Origin: Nepenthes gracilis
Lineage: Eukaryota > Streptophyta > Magnoliopsida > Caryophyllales > Nepenthaceae
Assembly: GCA_033239525.1 (NCBI GenBank)
Contig: BSYO01000011.1
Span: 10,507,973 to 10,571,972 of the forward strand
Direction: 5' to 3'
DNA: 64,000 nucleotides
Each line of letters starts with the position of its first letter. Position 1 is the first letter of the stretch. Position numbers and translations under genes: made by a program. Positions 11,794 through 25,200 of this stretch are shown in pieces. The notes below the pieces were generated by a model. It had not been told where the DNA came from, did no database searches, and was given only the letters and a program-made list of their open reading frames with translations.

Positions 11794-14125
11794 TGTAATG
11801 ACCCAAACTTCTAAAATATGATAATTAGGAGAAAGATGGGCTTCGTAAGGGTACCAGCTCCTAAAATATGATAAAAGATAAGTAATTAACTTAAAATAAA
11901 TGAATTAAGGTCAAGGGGTATGGGAGGAATCGGATCAAAAAGCCCAAAGATCCGAAATTGATAAATCAAAAATCGAAATTATAAACCGAGAAATATTGAT
12001 TTGTAAATAAGATTTCAGGTTTTAAATTATGATAATCATGACCTATTAAGGTTATGTAATCAAAAATAGGGTCTAAGAATGTGAGGAATTCGATTAGAAG
12101 GGTCAAAGCAGGTCCCGGATGACAAAAACGCAACGTTTTTGTGCTGCAGGCTCGATGTGCGCCTGACGAGTGCTCGAGAAATGCTTGAGCTTCGGTCAGG
12201 TGCCATTTTACGAGTGTGGCACTCGAAGCTCGCCCAATGCAAGGCGGGAGCGAGGGAGGTTACAAGAAGTGCACCCGAGGACCACTCGAGCGCTATCCTG
12301 GGCACACATTTGTGAATGCAGCACCTGAAGGGCGCTCTATGAGCACTCAAGGCGCTGCCGTGTCCGAAAGGAATGCTTGAGGAGCGCTCAAGCGCCCCGA
12401 CGGTTATATATATATATATATATATAAATGGCCGTACGCATTTTTTCAACCATATTTTAGCCTCCCATTAGAGAGAAGAGGGAAAGGGAAAGAGGAGAAG
12501 AGGAATTCGCCCATTCCACTCTGATCCAAATAAAAATAACGGTAAATCGGACTCAGGTAAGTATACTCCGGACATTATATACCGTTTTTATAGTATTTTA
12601 ATATTACTAAAATTATATTTGTACCCTAAAAGCATGTTTCTCCATGTTCTACATAAATAGAGCCTATTTCTGTAAATTAATCGGACAGATTTTATATTTA
12701 TATGTATATATTGCAATATCTGATATCAATTTCATGAAAATGCACGTGTTAAGTGTCCATTTATTGTCCGATAATTTTGGCAATATCCTAAGCATGAAAT
12801 TGAAGAAATTTAACTATTTTTATCCAAAACCTCTGTTATATAAAAGTTAATCTATACTGAGATAAATCTCCTGATGTAATTTATTTCTGAAAATTTTATA
12901 CCAACTTATACTAATAAATTACTATAGGGTTTTGAAGTAAAATTGAAGGATTTTTAAATCATTACTGTATATTCTGAAATTGATTGGAGAGTATTGTGAA
13001 ACTCTAACCAATTTCTGAAATTGAAAAGAGTTTTCAATTAAGAAAATGAGAAGAAAACTATTACTGATACTGCTAATTAGGACCCATGGCTGATATACAG
13101 TCAAGTTAGGTTCTCCGGTATGCCTTAAAACGTTATGATAGTAATCAATGATAACTCTATCCATCGAGTTATATGTAGTTCACCATTCCTCAGGGCGTTA
13201 AACTAGAAGGTAATTATTGTTACTGGCTGGCATTATTGCACCGAATCCCATGAGAAAGGATGTCGCATGGAAGGGACTACTGTACTGGCCTTGGATTGTG
13301 TGGAGTGAACGTAATCTATCCTCAATTATTTGCCCCCTCCACTAGTAGGGTTTACTGGTAGGGTTCTTCATTGATAGAAAAGAAATTTTCAAGAATTTAT
13401 AGAACTAATACTGTTTTTCTAATTACCGAAGTATGTTTTATTAATTTATGATTATCGAAGCATAGTTTCACAAATTCATGATTCCAACTCATGTTTAAAT
13501 AGTATTATGCTTTATCCTTGTTTCATGAATGCTCCTGTTTTCCTGATGATATCATAGTTTCCTACTCTAACGAATATATATTTTGTATGAAAGTATAAAT
13601 GATGATACTGAAACATGTTTGTATAGAATCATGCTTTTCTCATGACTGTTTATCGGTAATTATATTATGTATGAGAACATTATATTCTACATATTTTAGT
13701 ACCTTATTGGGTTTCGAATCGCTATTTTACTATTTTTTTTCCCTCCAGATAAGACTATAGAATTAGTACCGGACGAAGAGAAGTGACCTAAAGCTTATCT
13801 GAAGACTTTTGGATATCTGAAGTATTTTGAAGTTATCTTGGAGACACAGTTGGATGTAAAGATCTGACCTTGATATATGGTTTTGTATACGGATTACATG
13901 TATATGGATTTTATGTATTGTGGATCTCGTATTATGAAAAGCATGTGATGCATATGATGAAATAGAATATGATACTTTCGTAGGTTTATAGTTCTACTTT
14001 CACTATATGTTTTCTGGATTTCTGCACAAGTCCTAGATGGTATCTCCTATACGTATCTAATTTAGTGGATAGGATTATGTGTAAACCAAGATGGTATTCG
14101 TGGTCCTATGAAGCGTGTTGTCGGA
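11794..14125 (+). mobile_element. LTR of the CTCGAG-rich family, 3' end missing
   Basis: It starts TGTAATGACCC. It aligns by eye with the complete solo LTR at 34335-36999 through several landmarks: the TTTTAAATTATGATAATCATG block near 12018, the CTCGAG cluster at 12140-12400, a TATA region at about 12404, an AAATCGGACTCAGGTAAG block near 12543 and a GGTATCTCCTATACG block near 14040. The match stops near 14125, short of the expected CGTCACA end, and copia sequence follows soon after. The small frames inside it are not genes. Confidence 0.7.
12404..12426. repeat. (TA)n microsatellite at the LTR TATA position
   Basis: A run of about eleven TA dinucleotides ends in TATAAATGG. It occupies the place where sister LTRs have TTTATAAAAGGG or TTATAAAAAGGGG, so the promoter TATA box appears to have expanded into a microsatellite. 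Confidence 0.7.
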
Positions 14126-14189
14126 AAAGCGTGTTTTCAAGAATAAAGGATAGTTTCATAGTACAATATACCTTGTTATGCAAACCATA

Positions 14190-15895
14190 ATAGTGTAGCT
14201 AAAAATAAAAAAATTGAACGTTGTTGAAAATGGTGTTGAGTATACTTGGCAATTCTAGTCTCTTAAAATCATTGTGGATTGAAATTTTTAAAATGATAGT
14301 ATATATAATAAATCATATTCCGATGAAGGCTATTCCATTTTTTTTTTCCTGAGTTAGGAAAATGTTAGAAATTGAATTTGCGACATATGTGCATTTGAGA
14401 ATATCCATCTAAATTAAGAATTTATGATACATAAAGAGAAAAAGTTTGATCCAAGGATCATTAGTTGGCATTTCATTAGACATGTTCAAAAGTTATAGAT
14501 TCTACTATTCATTTCAAAATATTACAATTGTAAAATCAAAATATACAAATTTTTTTAAGAATAACTAAATCAGTGAGAATAATTGATCTAAAAATATAAT
14601 TTTTTTAAAAAATTATTTAGATTTTTAATCATTCACTTCAAATGTTAGATTGATTATTATACATAGCACTCCTCAAGTTTAAAATAGTATTGAATAACTA
14701 ATCGATATGATTTTATAAGTTGCTAATATCATTCTAGTAGATCAAATTGCTCAAGATTTACTTGAAATAGTTAAATAATCAGTTGAATAATATGCTCTTG
14801 TTAAAAATGATGCTACAATAGTAAGAAAATCTACTAAAATAACAAAATTAGTAATTCCTAATAATTATATTATTTATTTTTAAGACTTTAATTATAACAT
14901 TGGAGTAAAAAATGATCTTAAAATATTTTTACAAGTCAAAAGTCACAATGAATCAAATTTATGGTGTAATACCATCAAAGAAAAGATAAAATTTCATGAG
15001 AAGTAGTAGAATTTGGGATCATATTAAATTGTCTAATAGGAAAAAAGTCATAGGATACAAATAGATTTTTAAGATAAAAAAAAATTTATTAGACAATGTT
15101 AAAAAATATAAAATAAGACTCATTCCTAAGGGATTTATTCAAAAGAAAGAAATTTGTTATACAGAGTTTTTTCTTCTATATTTAATAATGATTCTCTTTG
15201 TATAGTTTAAGTATTAGTTGCCTATTTTGATATAAAATTGTCATAAATGGATATAAAAATAACTTTTTTTAATGATGATTTAGAGATTGAGGTGTATGTA
15301 AAATAATCAGAATAATTTTCCTCTAATAATGTTGAACAATTCATATATAAGTTTAAAAAATTCATATATAGATTAAAACAAGTATCCTATCAGTGATATT
15401 TAAAATTCAAAGATGTCATCTGTTTTTTTAGTTTTGAAGAGAACATTACGGATTAATATATACACTAAAAAATTAGTTGGAGTAAAATTTATTTTCTTAT
15501 TTTATATGTAGACGATATTTTACTTACATCTAATGATAAGAGTTTATTATATAATATGAAAAAGTTTTACTCTAATAAATTTAAAATTAAAAATATAAGT
15601 GTTACAACTTATGTTATTGAAATTAACATCTATCGGGACAAATTATGAGGTATTTTAAATTTATCTCAGAAGACTTATATCAATAAAATTTTATAAAAAT
15701 TTTGAATAAATAATTATTCACTAAGTATAACATCCATTATGAAGGGTAGGATTCAATTTAAATCAATGCACGAAAAATAATCTTGAAAGGTAACAAATAA
15801 AAGATATTTTATATACTTCAACTGTTTGAGGTTTGATGTATACTCAGTTATATGTAAGACTTGACATCACTTTTATTGTGAGAAAATTAAGATAT
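14190..15895 (+). pseudogene. Decayed Ty1/copia pol (integrase to RT/RNase H)
   Basis: Several copia blocks occur in the right order on the plus strand with many stops and shifts. Integrase: LKSLWIEIFKMIVYIINHIP (about 14265-14325). Integrase C-terminal side: RIYD...DPRIIS (about 14418-14465). RT: a WDxIKLSNRKKVIGYK block (about 15015-15060), then IRLIPKGFIQKKEICYTE (about 15115-15165). RT catalytic LYVDDILLTSND at about 15502-15537. Later YINKIL and GLMYTQLYVRLDITF (about 15830-15875) mark the RT/RNase H connection. It is an old, AT-shifted copy, and no LTR could be assigned to it. Confidence 0.8.
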
Positions 15896-16075
15896 TAGAG
15901 TAATATGGGAACTCCGCCTCTGAGCAAGGCAGCAACGCAAGACCTTTTTAGGGAGTGGGGTGGGGGTGGGGAAATCAAAATGAAGATAAGGGAATCAAGG
16001 CAACCGCCATTGTGCAATGCTACGCCAGAAAAATCGAGCACAGCAGCCAAAACAACCAAGAACAGGCTTCTCACC
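15896..16075. other. Short unassigned GC-richer segment
   Basis: A 66-codon plus frame (15905-16105) crosses it but resembles nothing known. It contains a GGGGTGGGGGTGGGG run near 15956-15971. It lies between the end of the copia copy and the T-run that may mark a LINE 3' end. Confidence 0.25.
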
Positions 16076-17715
16076 TGTTTTTTTTTAATAAATAAGAGGA
16101 GCTAGCCCGGGGAATTACATCACCACTGAGCATTCTGCAGCACCAAGCAGACGAGGGTAGCCGCAGATCATTGCAACAAACTAACTGGAAAGCCATCATA
16201 AATCTGCAGCAAGCCAAAGTCACCCTCGATGCATACATCCACTACAGTACCCAAACCAAAACAGCCAAGTCCCACACAGCCAACCTATTTCCCAGCAACA
16301 CCTAAAAATTGCTTCCTCCTTAAATAGTTTTTTTAAAAATAAAAAAATATATATAAATATATATATACACATCCACAATTCCACAATTATCCAGCATGCC
16401 AATCTCAAAGTTGCACAGACCCATTTGGAGGTTCAAGAGAAACCAGCCATTGAACTTGAGTGAGCAAAAAGAGATGGGCAAACATCAAAAGGGTAACAGC
16501 ATGAACAGCTATACAGGACCCAAGACTGCTCACGATCAACCACATTGCAATACTCTAGCCATCCAACACCAAAACCCGATCTTACAAACCCAGAGCCAGA
16601 GTGCAATCTTAGACCAGAAACACCAAAACTCACAAGTAATCATAGACAGGCAACGCGCATACATAATTTACAAGTAACTAATATTATAGATGGTAGATTG
16701 ATTTTCGTCCAACACAACCTCCAACTAACAAGGTTCCATAGAAGGAAGAATCTATCCTTCCAACTCTTAACAGTAACAGGGTTGTGTCCCTGAACCAAAC
16801 GCAGTCCTTAGGCTAAGATAAAACCACCCAGGTTTGCCTTAGGGTGAAGCAAAATGCCCAACGGTGTTAAACAGTCAAAGCCAGGGATACCTTCAGGAAG
16901 TGAAAGAAGGTGCAGAGAGCGACTAAATACCACACAACATTCAACTGAAAACAAATGAGAGGGATGTCCGCAATATTTGAAATATCTTTAATCTCATGGT
17001 AGAGGAGGAATTTGATCCTGTTTATCAAGCCAACTTGTGAACAATAATGTCGCCCTCTGGCAAAGCATGAGCCCGATGTTTCTACACTAGAATCATGGAG
17101 CCATACTACTCGAAAATTCTGAACTTCTCCCTACAAAAATCTCTAGTTAAAAGTGTCATAACAAACCCTATCTGCTAAATAGAGACTGGCTTTGGTGGGA
17201 GAAACCTACAAAAGGTGCCTCGAGAGGGGCCCATAATGATTATTAAAGAGGACACTGTGGCCATGACAAGAAATCTAGAGAATAGGGAAGATTTGGTAGA
17301 GAATAAAGATACTCTGGATGAAGAAACGACGGTGTAAGCCCTAACAGAGGTGGCAACTATCATTTATAGAGAAGCAACGCATGAGCACCAAGGATGCATG
17401 AGAACTGCCACCCTAGAAATTACCGATGTGTGGCATCAAATTAGAGACATTGGTCTACTTAAGGAGCATGAAACCTCGTCTTGATTCAGATGTAATGTTG
17501 CTAGCGGAAGTGTCAACAATGCACAAGGCAATGGAAATGAGGCAACTCTCGACAACATAGTTCTTCGGACATATGTTGCGTCTTCGGAGTTAGGGGTTGG
17601 TGTTGGGATTGTGTGTGCCTTAGGCTTAGGTAGAAAGGATGGCAGCTCTAAATGCTCCTTAGAGGACGTGCACACAAAAGACAGAGATAAATTGACTAGA
17701 TCCCAAGCCATACAC
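16076..17715 (-). mobile_element. Possible LINE 3' fragment, minus strand
   Basis: At the left end the minus strand reads GCTAGCTCCTCTTATTTATT followed by a run of A. This looks like a LINE 3' terminus with poly(A). The sequence to the right is of mixed composition, with broken frames on both strands up to 93 codons and no recognisable endonuclease or RT motif. The assignment rests only on the tail, so confidence is low. It could also be other retroposed sequence. Confidence 0.3.
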
Positions 17716-17720
17716 GAGAA

Positions 17721-18165
17721 GATTGACTACGGAAGAAGATTAAAACGACCAAGTTAAAATCAAAGACACGTCAGAAATTAATACGAGTAAAGATCATCGA
17801 TCACTCTTTAGGCAAATGGATGGAATCTTGACCTAGTATTCGATGATATTAACCCTACAAAGGCATCTAATACATCTGGAAAAAAAAAAAACAGGTGAGA
17901 TCCTGGCATAGTGTGAGTAAAAATGACCAAGAAAGATTGACTACAGAAAAATATTAAAATGACCAAGTCAAAACCAAAGACACGTCAAAAATTAACGAGT
18001 TAAAAAATATTGGCCACTCTTTAAGCAAGTGGATAAGATCCTGACCTAGTATACGATGACGTTTAACCCTAAAAAGGTATCTAATATACTTGAAAAAAAC
18101 GGGCGAGATCCTGACATAGTATGCGGTAATGTTTAACCCCGAGAAGACATCTAATACACTTGAAA
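17721..18165. repeat. 214-bp tandem duplication with extra 72-bp sub-units
   Basis: Unit one starts with GATTGACTAC at 17721 and unit two with GATTGACTAC at 17935, an offset of 214 bp. Inside, a sub-unit of about 70 bp (GAGATCCTGRCATAGTRTG, then TTTAACCC, then CATCTAATACACTTG) occurs again at about 18100-18165. Such arrays are common in plant LTR and 3' non-coding regions; the LTR-like promoter piece that follows fits this. Confidence 0.7.
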
Positions 18166-18239
18166 AAAGACCGACAAAATTGATGTTAATTAAACAAAGT
18201 AGCAATGTTTGGCAAAGATTATGGAAATGGTACAACTGA

Positions 18240-18840
18240 TCTTTGGTCTAGGATGTGCAGCCGACCAATGCTCATCTTCATCCCAACTATTTTTCTTTCT
18301 CTCACCTATAAATATGCGACCAACCTATAATGAAAAAGGATGGATTTGATCCTAATTGAATCGAGAAGAAAAACACATAAAAAGGGAGAGAAAAAACTTC
18401 TCCAAATTCAAGAAGAAAGAGAAGAAAGCATTCACTTCGGCCGCTACATTCGGCAACCTTAAGGAAGCGTCATACACTCCTAGGAGAAGGTAGCTAGCGA
18501 AGGGAAAACCATATAGCCCCTCTTCCAAAAAAATCCAAGCAACCTTCAGAATTCAGTTTGCAAGGAAAATATCTCCTAAAAGTGGATCATCTCCCATCAA
18601 GACAGCTAAAGCACTCGACCCCTTCATCTCAAACTGCCTAGAGTAAGAGCCTTGCAGCCGAGTTCATACAGTTTGTAACTTCTCAGCCCTCCTACTTTGT
18701 TCAACCTAATACTCACTTAGACTATCATTCATTCCTAAAAATAACTCAGACCCTTTAACTTTATTATTTGTAATATACAGGACTGCATTCACATCATTCA
18801 GACTCGAATCTCACGTTGGGTGATTATAGCTCTAGATAGA
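18240..18840 (+). mobile_element. LTR-like promoter/leader fragment
   Basis: A TATA-like CTATAAATATG lies near 18305, followed by purine-rich leader sequence and then TTGGGTGATTATAGCTCTAG near 18815-18835. The layout recalls the Tat-type LTR at 61352-62234, which has a TATA near 61724 and a late GTCGGAGTGACCGTGGTGGG block. No ends or primer site were found, so this remains a suggestion. It lies downstream of MTP11. Confidence 0.3.
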
Positions 18841-19249
18841 CCTCGATTTAGGTGTACATCAACTATGAACTTTTTTTTAAATTTTGTTTTCAACATATCT
18901 TAGTACCAGTTTCATACTGGGTAAACTTTTCTGCTAAATTGACTAAACTATGAAAGTACAGGAGTATAACAAAAAATATTAAATATATGTTTACTTTTGC
19001 CGTTCTTATGAATATGATAAACGGAAGAATAAATTGTGGAAAAAATAATAGTTGATAATCAGGTTGGACCAAAAAAAAATGACATATTTTAAATATTTTT
19101 CTCCATTTTTTAAACAACTCAGTTCCTCTTAAAAGTCTTCAAATAGCTATGGGTCTGGTACTCCTTCGAAAAAAAGTTTCTCCATTTCAAATAGCTACGA
19201 GCGAGATGAACATTAATACCCATTTATTTTGAGAGACCACTTCTGGCAC
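18841..19249. other. 3' flank of MTP11
   Basis: No gene is seen. On the MTP11 (minus) strand a possible polyadenylation hexamer AATAAA occurs at 19223-19228, only about 22 nt past the stop. A later signal is possible. The 75-codon minus frame at 18890-19117 is low-complexity and not convincing. Confidence 0.35.
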
Positions 19250-22200
19250 TCAAGAATAGGTCTGTGCATGCTCAGGCTTGTGGGAGTATTCATAGTCGAG
19301 GTGAACAAAAGCTCGCTCTATCTCAGGCAGTAGTTCGAGTTTCTCCTGTAAGGATTCTCCAATGTCATGAGCCTCCCGCAAGGGCATGTCGGCTGGCAGT
19401 ACTATGTCCACTTCAACAAAGTAGTGAGACCCAAATGTATATGCCCTAACTGTGTCGATGTGCCTTATGGCTTTGTGGTGGTTCCAGCAAAGGTAGGTGA
19501 GTTTCTGCAGATATTCTGGGGCAGCAGTTCTTCCAACTAATGAATTCACGTTTTCCAATACCGTCATTGACCATGTACGGATCGTGTATAATGCCAGCTG
19601 CAACAGCCACAAAAACATTTGTCAGCACCTGAAAGTTAATTAACAGAGTAACAAGTTCATTGTCCAGTAAATTGCCAAATGTTCCAGAAAACTAAAATAC
19701 CAATCCCAGCCAGACTTAATTTGCAAGATGGAAAAGCATCACGATCACCAGGAACATAAATTTGGTTCTAAAATCATCCGTTATGATATCAATTGCAAAA
19801 GACCCACTATTAGATATATCAGTTTAACATAAACAATCAAGCAACTTCATCAACTCCTATCCACAAGTTTATTTGGTCGAATAAGGAAATTTGAACCAAC
19901 CCAGATCAAAATTCGCAGCACAACATGGCTAGATCAAAATCAAGTTCGATGCAGTCTGACATTTGTATCAAGCCACAAACCAAAGTTCTATATTCCATTA
20001 TGCAAATGTGCTTTACCTACAAATGCAGAAAACACAAATTTTGAAGTGTCCTTGAAACCGAATATGAGGTACATAAATAGTATTTTACATCATATTTGTA
20101 ACTAAGCAGTAATTCAACTGACACTTCAACAGATCAATATTGTGCACTGCTCAATAAATGCAAAAGCTATGTCTGCTCCACAGCACCCCAATCATGGATG
20201 AAAATATTGCCCGTGTCCACATCGGTATCGACTACAATCATATATTTATAAGCCGTAGCCATATTGGTATCGGGTATACAAACACAACATATTGTTATCG
20301 CTATTGGACACATTGAAAGAAAAAAAATCTACAAAAAGCGTAAGTTGGCATGCAAAATCAGCCAAATATTCAATATATCATATAATATTTTTAATTCGGT
20401 CAATATATTGAGAATGCAAAAATATATCACAATTTTACTGTGATATAAAAAAATATCGATATTAAAAGCCTGATATTGACATATATCCGACAGTATCTCA
20501 TTCCATGTACCAATTGACACGTCTGATAAATAAGTACAACAGTAATCAAGCACTGTACAGTAAGGTGTCTAATCAACAGCCTATCTGATGGGATTTCAAA
20601 CTTACTATAGATGTAGTAAGAAAGCTTAAATTAAGTCCTAATTTTCCTTTAAACTTGAAGACATTGGACTGATCCCAACAAGGAAGAATATCATTTTGTG
20701 CTGTCAGAGTCTATTCACAACAATACAGATTGAATATCCTCCACGTGTTTTTGACTGCTTTCCCAAAATATTCTCTATCTTGTCAGTAAAATTTTATTAT
20801 ATCATCTACCAGGATATCTCGAAGAAGATATCAAGCTTTTCTTTGACATGGGTGCTCAAACAACGGAGACTTTAATACGCCAATAGAGGACGTCATTAGA
20901 TTGGTTTTCCTTTATCATGGTTTCTTGCTGTCGTTCAAAATCAGTCCGTCCATTTTCCCAGTAAGCTTTTGGTGTCCTCTCCATCTCTAAGAAACTCATT
21001 TAAATCAATTTTTCACCTGCAAACAGTATAGTACCGATTCCTGATGGACTGCGTGACGATTTGTGGTCCAATCCACTACCAAAATAAAGCTCAGTTCAAC
21101 CAACATGATGCAGATATAAAGCAAAACAAAGTGCAAAAAGGTAATGTTTCCACTTACAATGATAGCTCCAACAGGGTCCATCCAATCACTCACATGATTA
21201 GCCAGGAGTGCAGCAATGAGGCCAATGATGTTGGTAATCACATCAAAAAAGTGATCCTGGGCATAGGCTTTGACAATCTCATTGGTAAAAGTGCGGCAGT
21301 ACATAACCAAAAGAAGTTTTACCAATGTCACTGACAGCATGATGCCAACAAGCCATCTCTCTTGATCTTTGGTCAACTTAAATTCATTCTCCTGGAATGA
21401 AAAGATTTACTGTCTTATTATACAGGGCTAGAAAAATGACAACAAGATTTAATGCATGAGACAAATAATCCAAATGCATCGACAGTAATCAAGGTCTACA
21501 AACGTAGAAATTGATTATTCTTTCCATCGAAAAGAGTTGAACTGTGCCATCCACTTACATCAGATAGCAGCTGCTGCACTGACTCCAATATAATCTGCAG
21601 TCCTAAAGTTGCCATGACCGAAGCAAAGACAAGAATTCCCTACATATGATTTCAAAACATAGGATATTATAACTGGGACTTGTCAGAAAAATCCCAACTA
21701 ACAGATAAGGTTGTGGAGAAGAAACCAACGGAATTGTCAATACTAGAAGAAAAGATAATATGACCACTATGGGACCCAGTAAAAAATAATAATAACATAA
21801 AAAGAAAGGAGAGCTGCCCCTCTGCAGCAGCCTGCAGGAAATGGAACAAAACAGAGAAGGGCAGCTAAAAAAAAAAAAAAAACAGCAGGTTAAAAAAACA
21901 AGAGAAGATGAAGAGAAAGGAAAGGAGAACAGGAGAAAGAAAAAAAGGGGAAAGAGAAAAAATAGAGAAAAGCAAATAAACTTGATATTTTGAGGTAATA
22001 TTTCCAATTTCACGATAATTATCTACATGTACAAATCTGAGTTATTAGATGAAAATTTACTTAGGAGTGTTAGTCCTTAATTTAATGTTTTCTTGATATT
22101 TATAAGAATTTTAAGTGTACTATGATTCACAATTGGAGGAAATGATTGTTAGAATTATTTTACAGGTTTGGAGATTCATTTTAGGTAAAATATAAAAAAT

Positions 22201-25200
22201 TAGAATAGGGTATTATGGAATTAAGATATGATAAGGTTATTAAGTGATATAATTTAAGTGAAAAAAGCTAAGCATGCTAAATTGAAGGTGATTATATTAA
22301 AAAGCTATGCAAGTTGAATAAGAGAAGGTAGATAGCAAAGTAGAGATTATTATTAAAGTATCAAAGTAAAAGAAATATCACGTATTTATTTATTCTTGAA
22401 TTATTACTTAAACTAAATTAGTTACTAAAGTATATCATAATATATTTGGCTATAGGGGAGGATTGGATGCAAGATTCTACCTTAAAAATTTCAGGAGTAA
22501 GCTAAGTATTATACTACAAGGTCCAAGTGAGTAGATGACAAGATCAACACAAATATTTTACATTTAATCGATCATATTTGCAAATGGGTTTCAAAATATG
22601 AAAAATAAATAACATGCTATTATATTTATGAAAATACCTATATAGTTTCTAATCATTATTGTTTGGGAACATGATTTTATCATGAGTATGTTTTATGTTC
22701 ATGGACATGAGTCTTACATGTATCATCCATACATTCATGATATGAGATCTTTGGGACTGCATTTGGAATATATGATGCATTTGGGGTATATGCTTGATGT
22801 CTTTACTCTTTAAGAGTGGTGCTTTGCACATGCATGTGACATGATTAACTAATTCTAAATTTTATACAATGTTTTCATACTTGGTTCAATATTTATACTA
22901 AAACAATAGCCTTCCGAAGTATGTGTTACCTTTAATTATGTCTATATAATATATTTCAAGTTAAGACATGAAGATTGCTAGTAATGGTGGGTCCCACGCT
23001 CATCTTAGTTTAGCACCGGTCATGGCCTATCCAGATATGGGTCATAACATTCACAAACTTCATATATTATTCCATTTCTTGACACATACATACTAATTCA
23101 CTCACAGCAAGTGCTTTTTCCTTCTCTTGGGCCAAAGGGCTCAAGTCAGAGACTTGAGCGGGCATCTCACCCATATCAAAGAAGTAGAAGTTCAAATTTA
23201 TAAAGACCTAAGTTGCTTACTACTAACAGAAAGAACAACTCTACCATTTATGGGATTAATTTAGGGAAAGGGGGGCAGGAGGGTTTGCTTGCTGGGTTAG
23301 TGACTCACTCTGGGCATTATAGTAAGAGATTAAAAAAATCGATAGATCTAGTCAATATCACATACAATCCAATAGGGTGAAAGTGAAAGTTCAAATAATT
23401 CAAGCAATGTTCTCAGACATTACCAATAACAATCCAAGACATGCATAGAAACAGTTTTGCCCTACTAAAGAACACTTGAATAAAGCCAAAACAAACTCCA
23501 TCTAAAAATGGGCATGGGCAGTGCTAAGGATGAAGGCAATAGAGCTTTCCTTGTGGGCTGTTTTTGCCCATGCTTCTAAATATGCTTCCTTCAAAAGAAA
23601 ATGGGTAGGGTGAGTGCAAATTATCATGGAGCTTATATGGACAGGCAACCACACATGCACACAGGTCAATATTCAGAAAAAACAATGCTTTGTATTCACC
23701 GCTGAGTATTTAACATGAGACTAAAGCTGAAAGGCTTCCCACACATGTGATAACATCACTATGCAATCTCCACAGCCCAAAATATTTTAGGCCAAATTTT
23801 ATCCAGCAGCACATGAGAAACAATCTTTCCGAATGCCTTCTGGCCAATCCTACATATTATTTTGCAGATTATCTGATTCCTTTCATACTTCCATGTATTT
23901 CATTGTCAGCCTTGGACAGCCATAGATTATTGACCCAATCCCAGGCAACATAGTGCTGGAAAAGCATGCAATCAAGGTCACCAGTAGACACATAAAGCAT
24001 TACAAAATGTTGCATAAGAGGTGATCCAAGTCACAAAACTTTCCATATTAGGGGGGCCCAGTGGAGGGTCAGATGTACACAGACTAACCCTCACATTATA
24101 GAGATGGTATTCTGACTGTTTGAGCATGTGACCTTCAAGTCATGGTAGAAAAAACCTTACTATTGAGCCACTATCTTTCAAAGCATTAGCTGAAACTATC
24201 ATAACGAATAGGTCGAGGAATACAAACCAATGGCTGCATTCTTTTCTTTCCAATAGGGTACTTGTATGGGTTGGGAGTGGACATTGAAAATGCAGTGAAC
24301 CACAGAATAAAGCCAGAAAGAAGATCAAGAAGTGAGTCCAATGTGGATGCGATGATTGCAAGAGAACCACTTCTGATGGATGCATAAACTTTTGCAGCAA
24401 ATAGAAACATGTTGGCAACGTTAGATATTCTGATAGCAAATTCCTCACTCTTAGCCAACTTTTCCTTCTCTTCCTGTAGCAAAACAGCATTGAATTCAAT
24501 CTGAGACATTTTACTCTGTGAAAATAGCATCAACTCTGCTATACAGTAATTACAGAAATACAAACCTTAGACATTCCAGGAATAAAGCCACGTTCTGCCA
24601 AAGCATCCATTTCATTAAAGCCCTCCAGCATTTCTACTTGTTGCTGATAGTAATCAGCTACGTCATCTTCAGGTCCTATAGCCATCATCAATTTTTAAAA
24701 GCATGCGTATTATTAACTAAAACAGCACGTGCCTCCATCACAAGTCCATTGCCCATTTCACTTATCATGTAAAGCACGAAAAAGTAAGACAAAGCCAAAA
24801 TGGTATCAGCATTCATGAGGTTAACAATTAACTGGGTTACCCTTCCACACAATCACAAGTTGAAACTAGTGGCTCAAGAATAGCCAATGAGCTAGAGGGC
24901 TGAACCCAGCTCCCACTACATAAGACCAGCTTAAATGTCCTGCAAAATTGTAGTCTCAAAAATTCTATGAAGTGCCATCTTTTTGCTTCAAAATACTAGG
25001 ATTTACATGTTCCCTCTTCTAAATAGTAAAGATTACACAACCTCTCAACACAACAGGTCATGGATCTGGATCAACAAGCATGTGGATGGTGAGTTAGAAT
25101 CAACTAAGCATACAATCCAAACCTTGACAGGAGCTCGCTGGACTGGCTACATCTTTTGCCCTCTCTTTCACTCTATGTATCGGAACGAATGTGTGAATAA

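Noticed and set aside
21603..22013. 136-codon minus frame, Phe/Leu/Ser-rich
   Set aside because: It spans exon 4 of MTP11 by its end and otherwise translates the polypyrimidine tract of intron 3.
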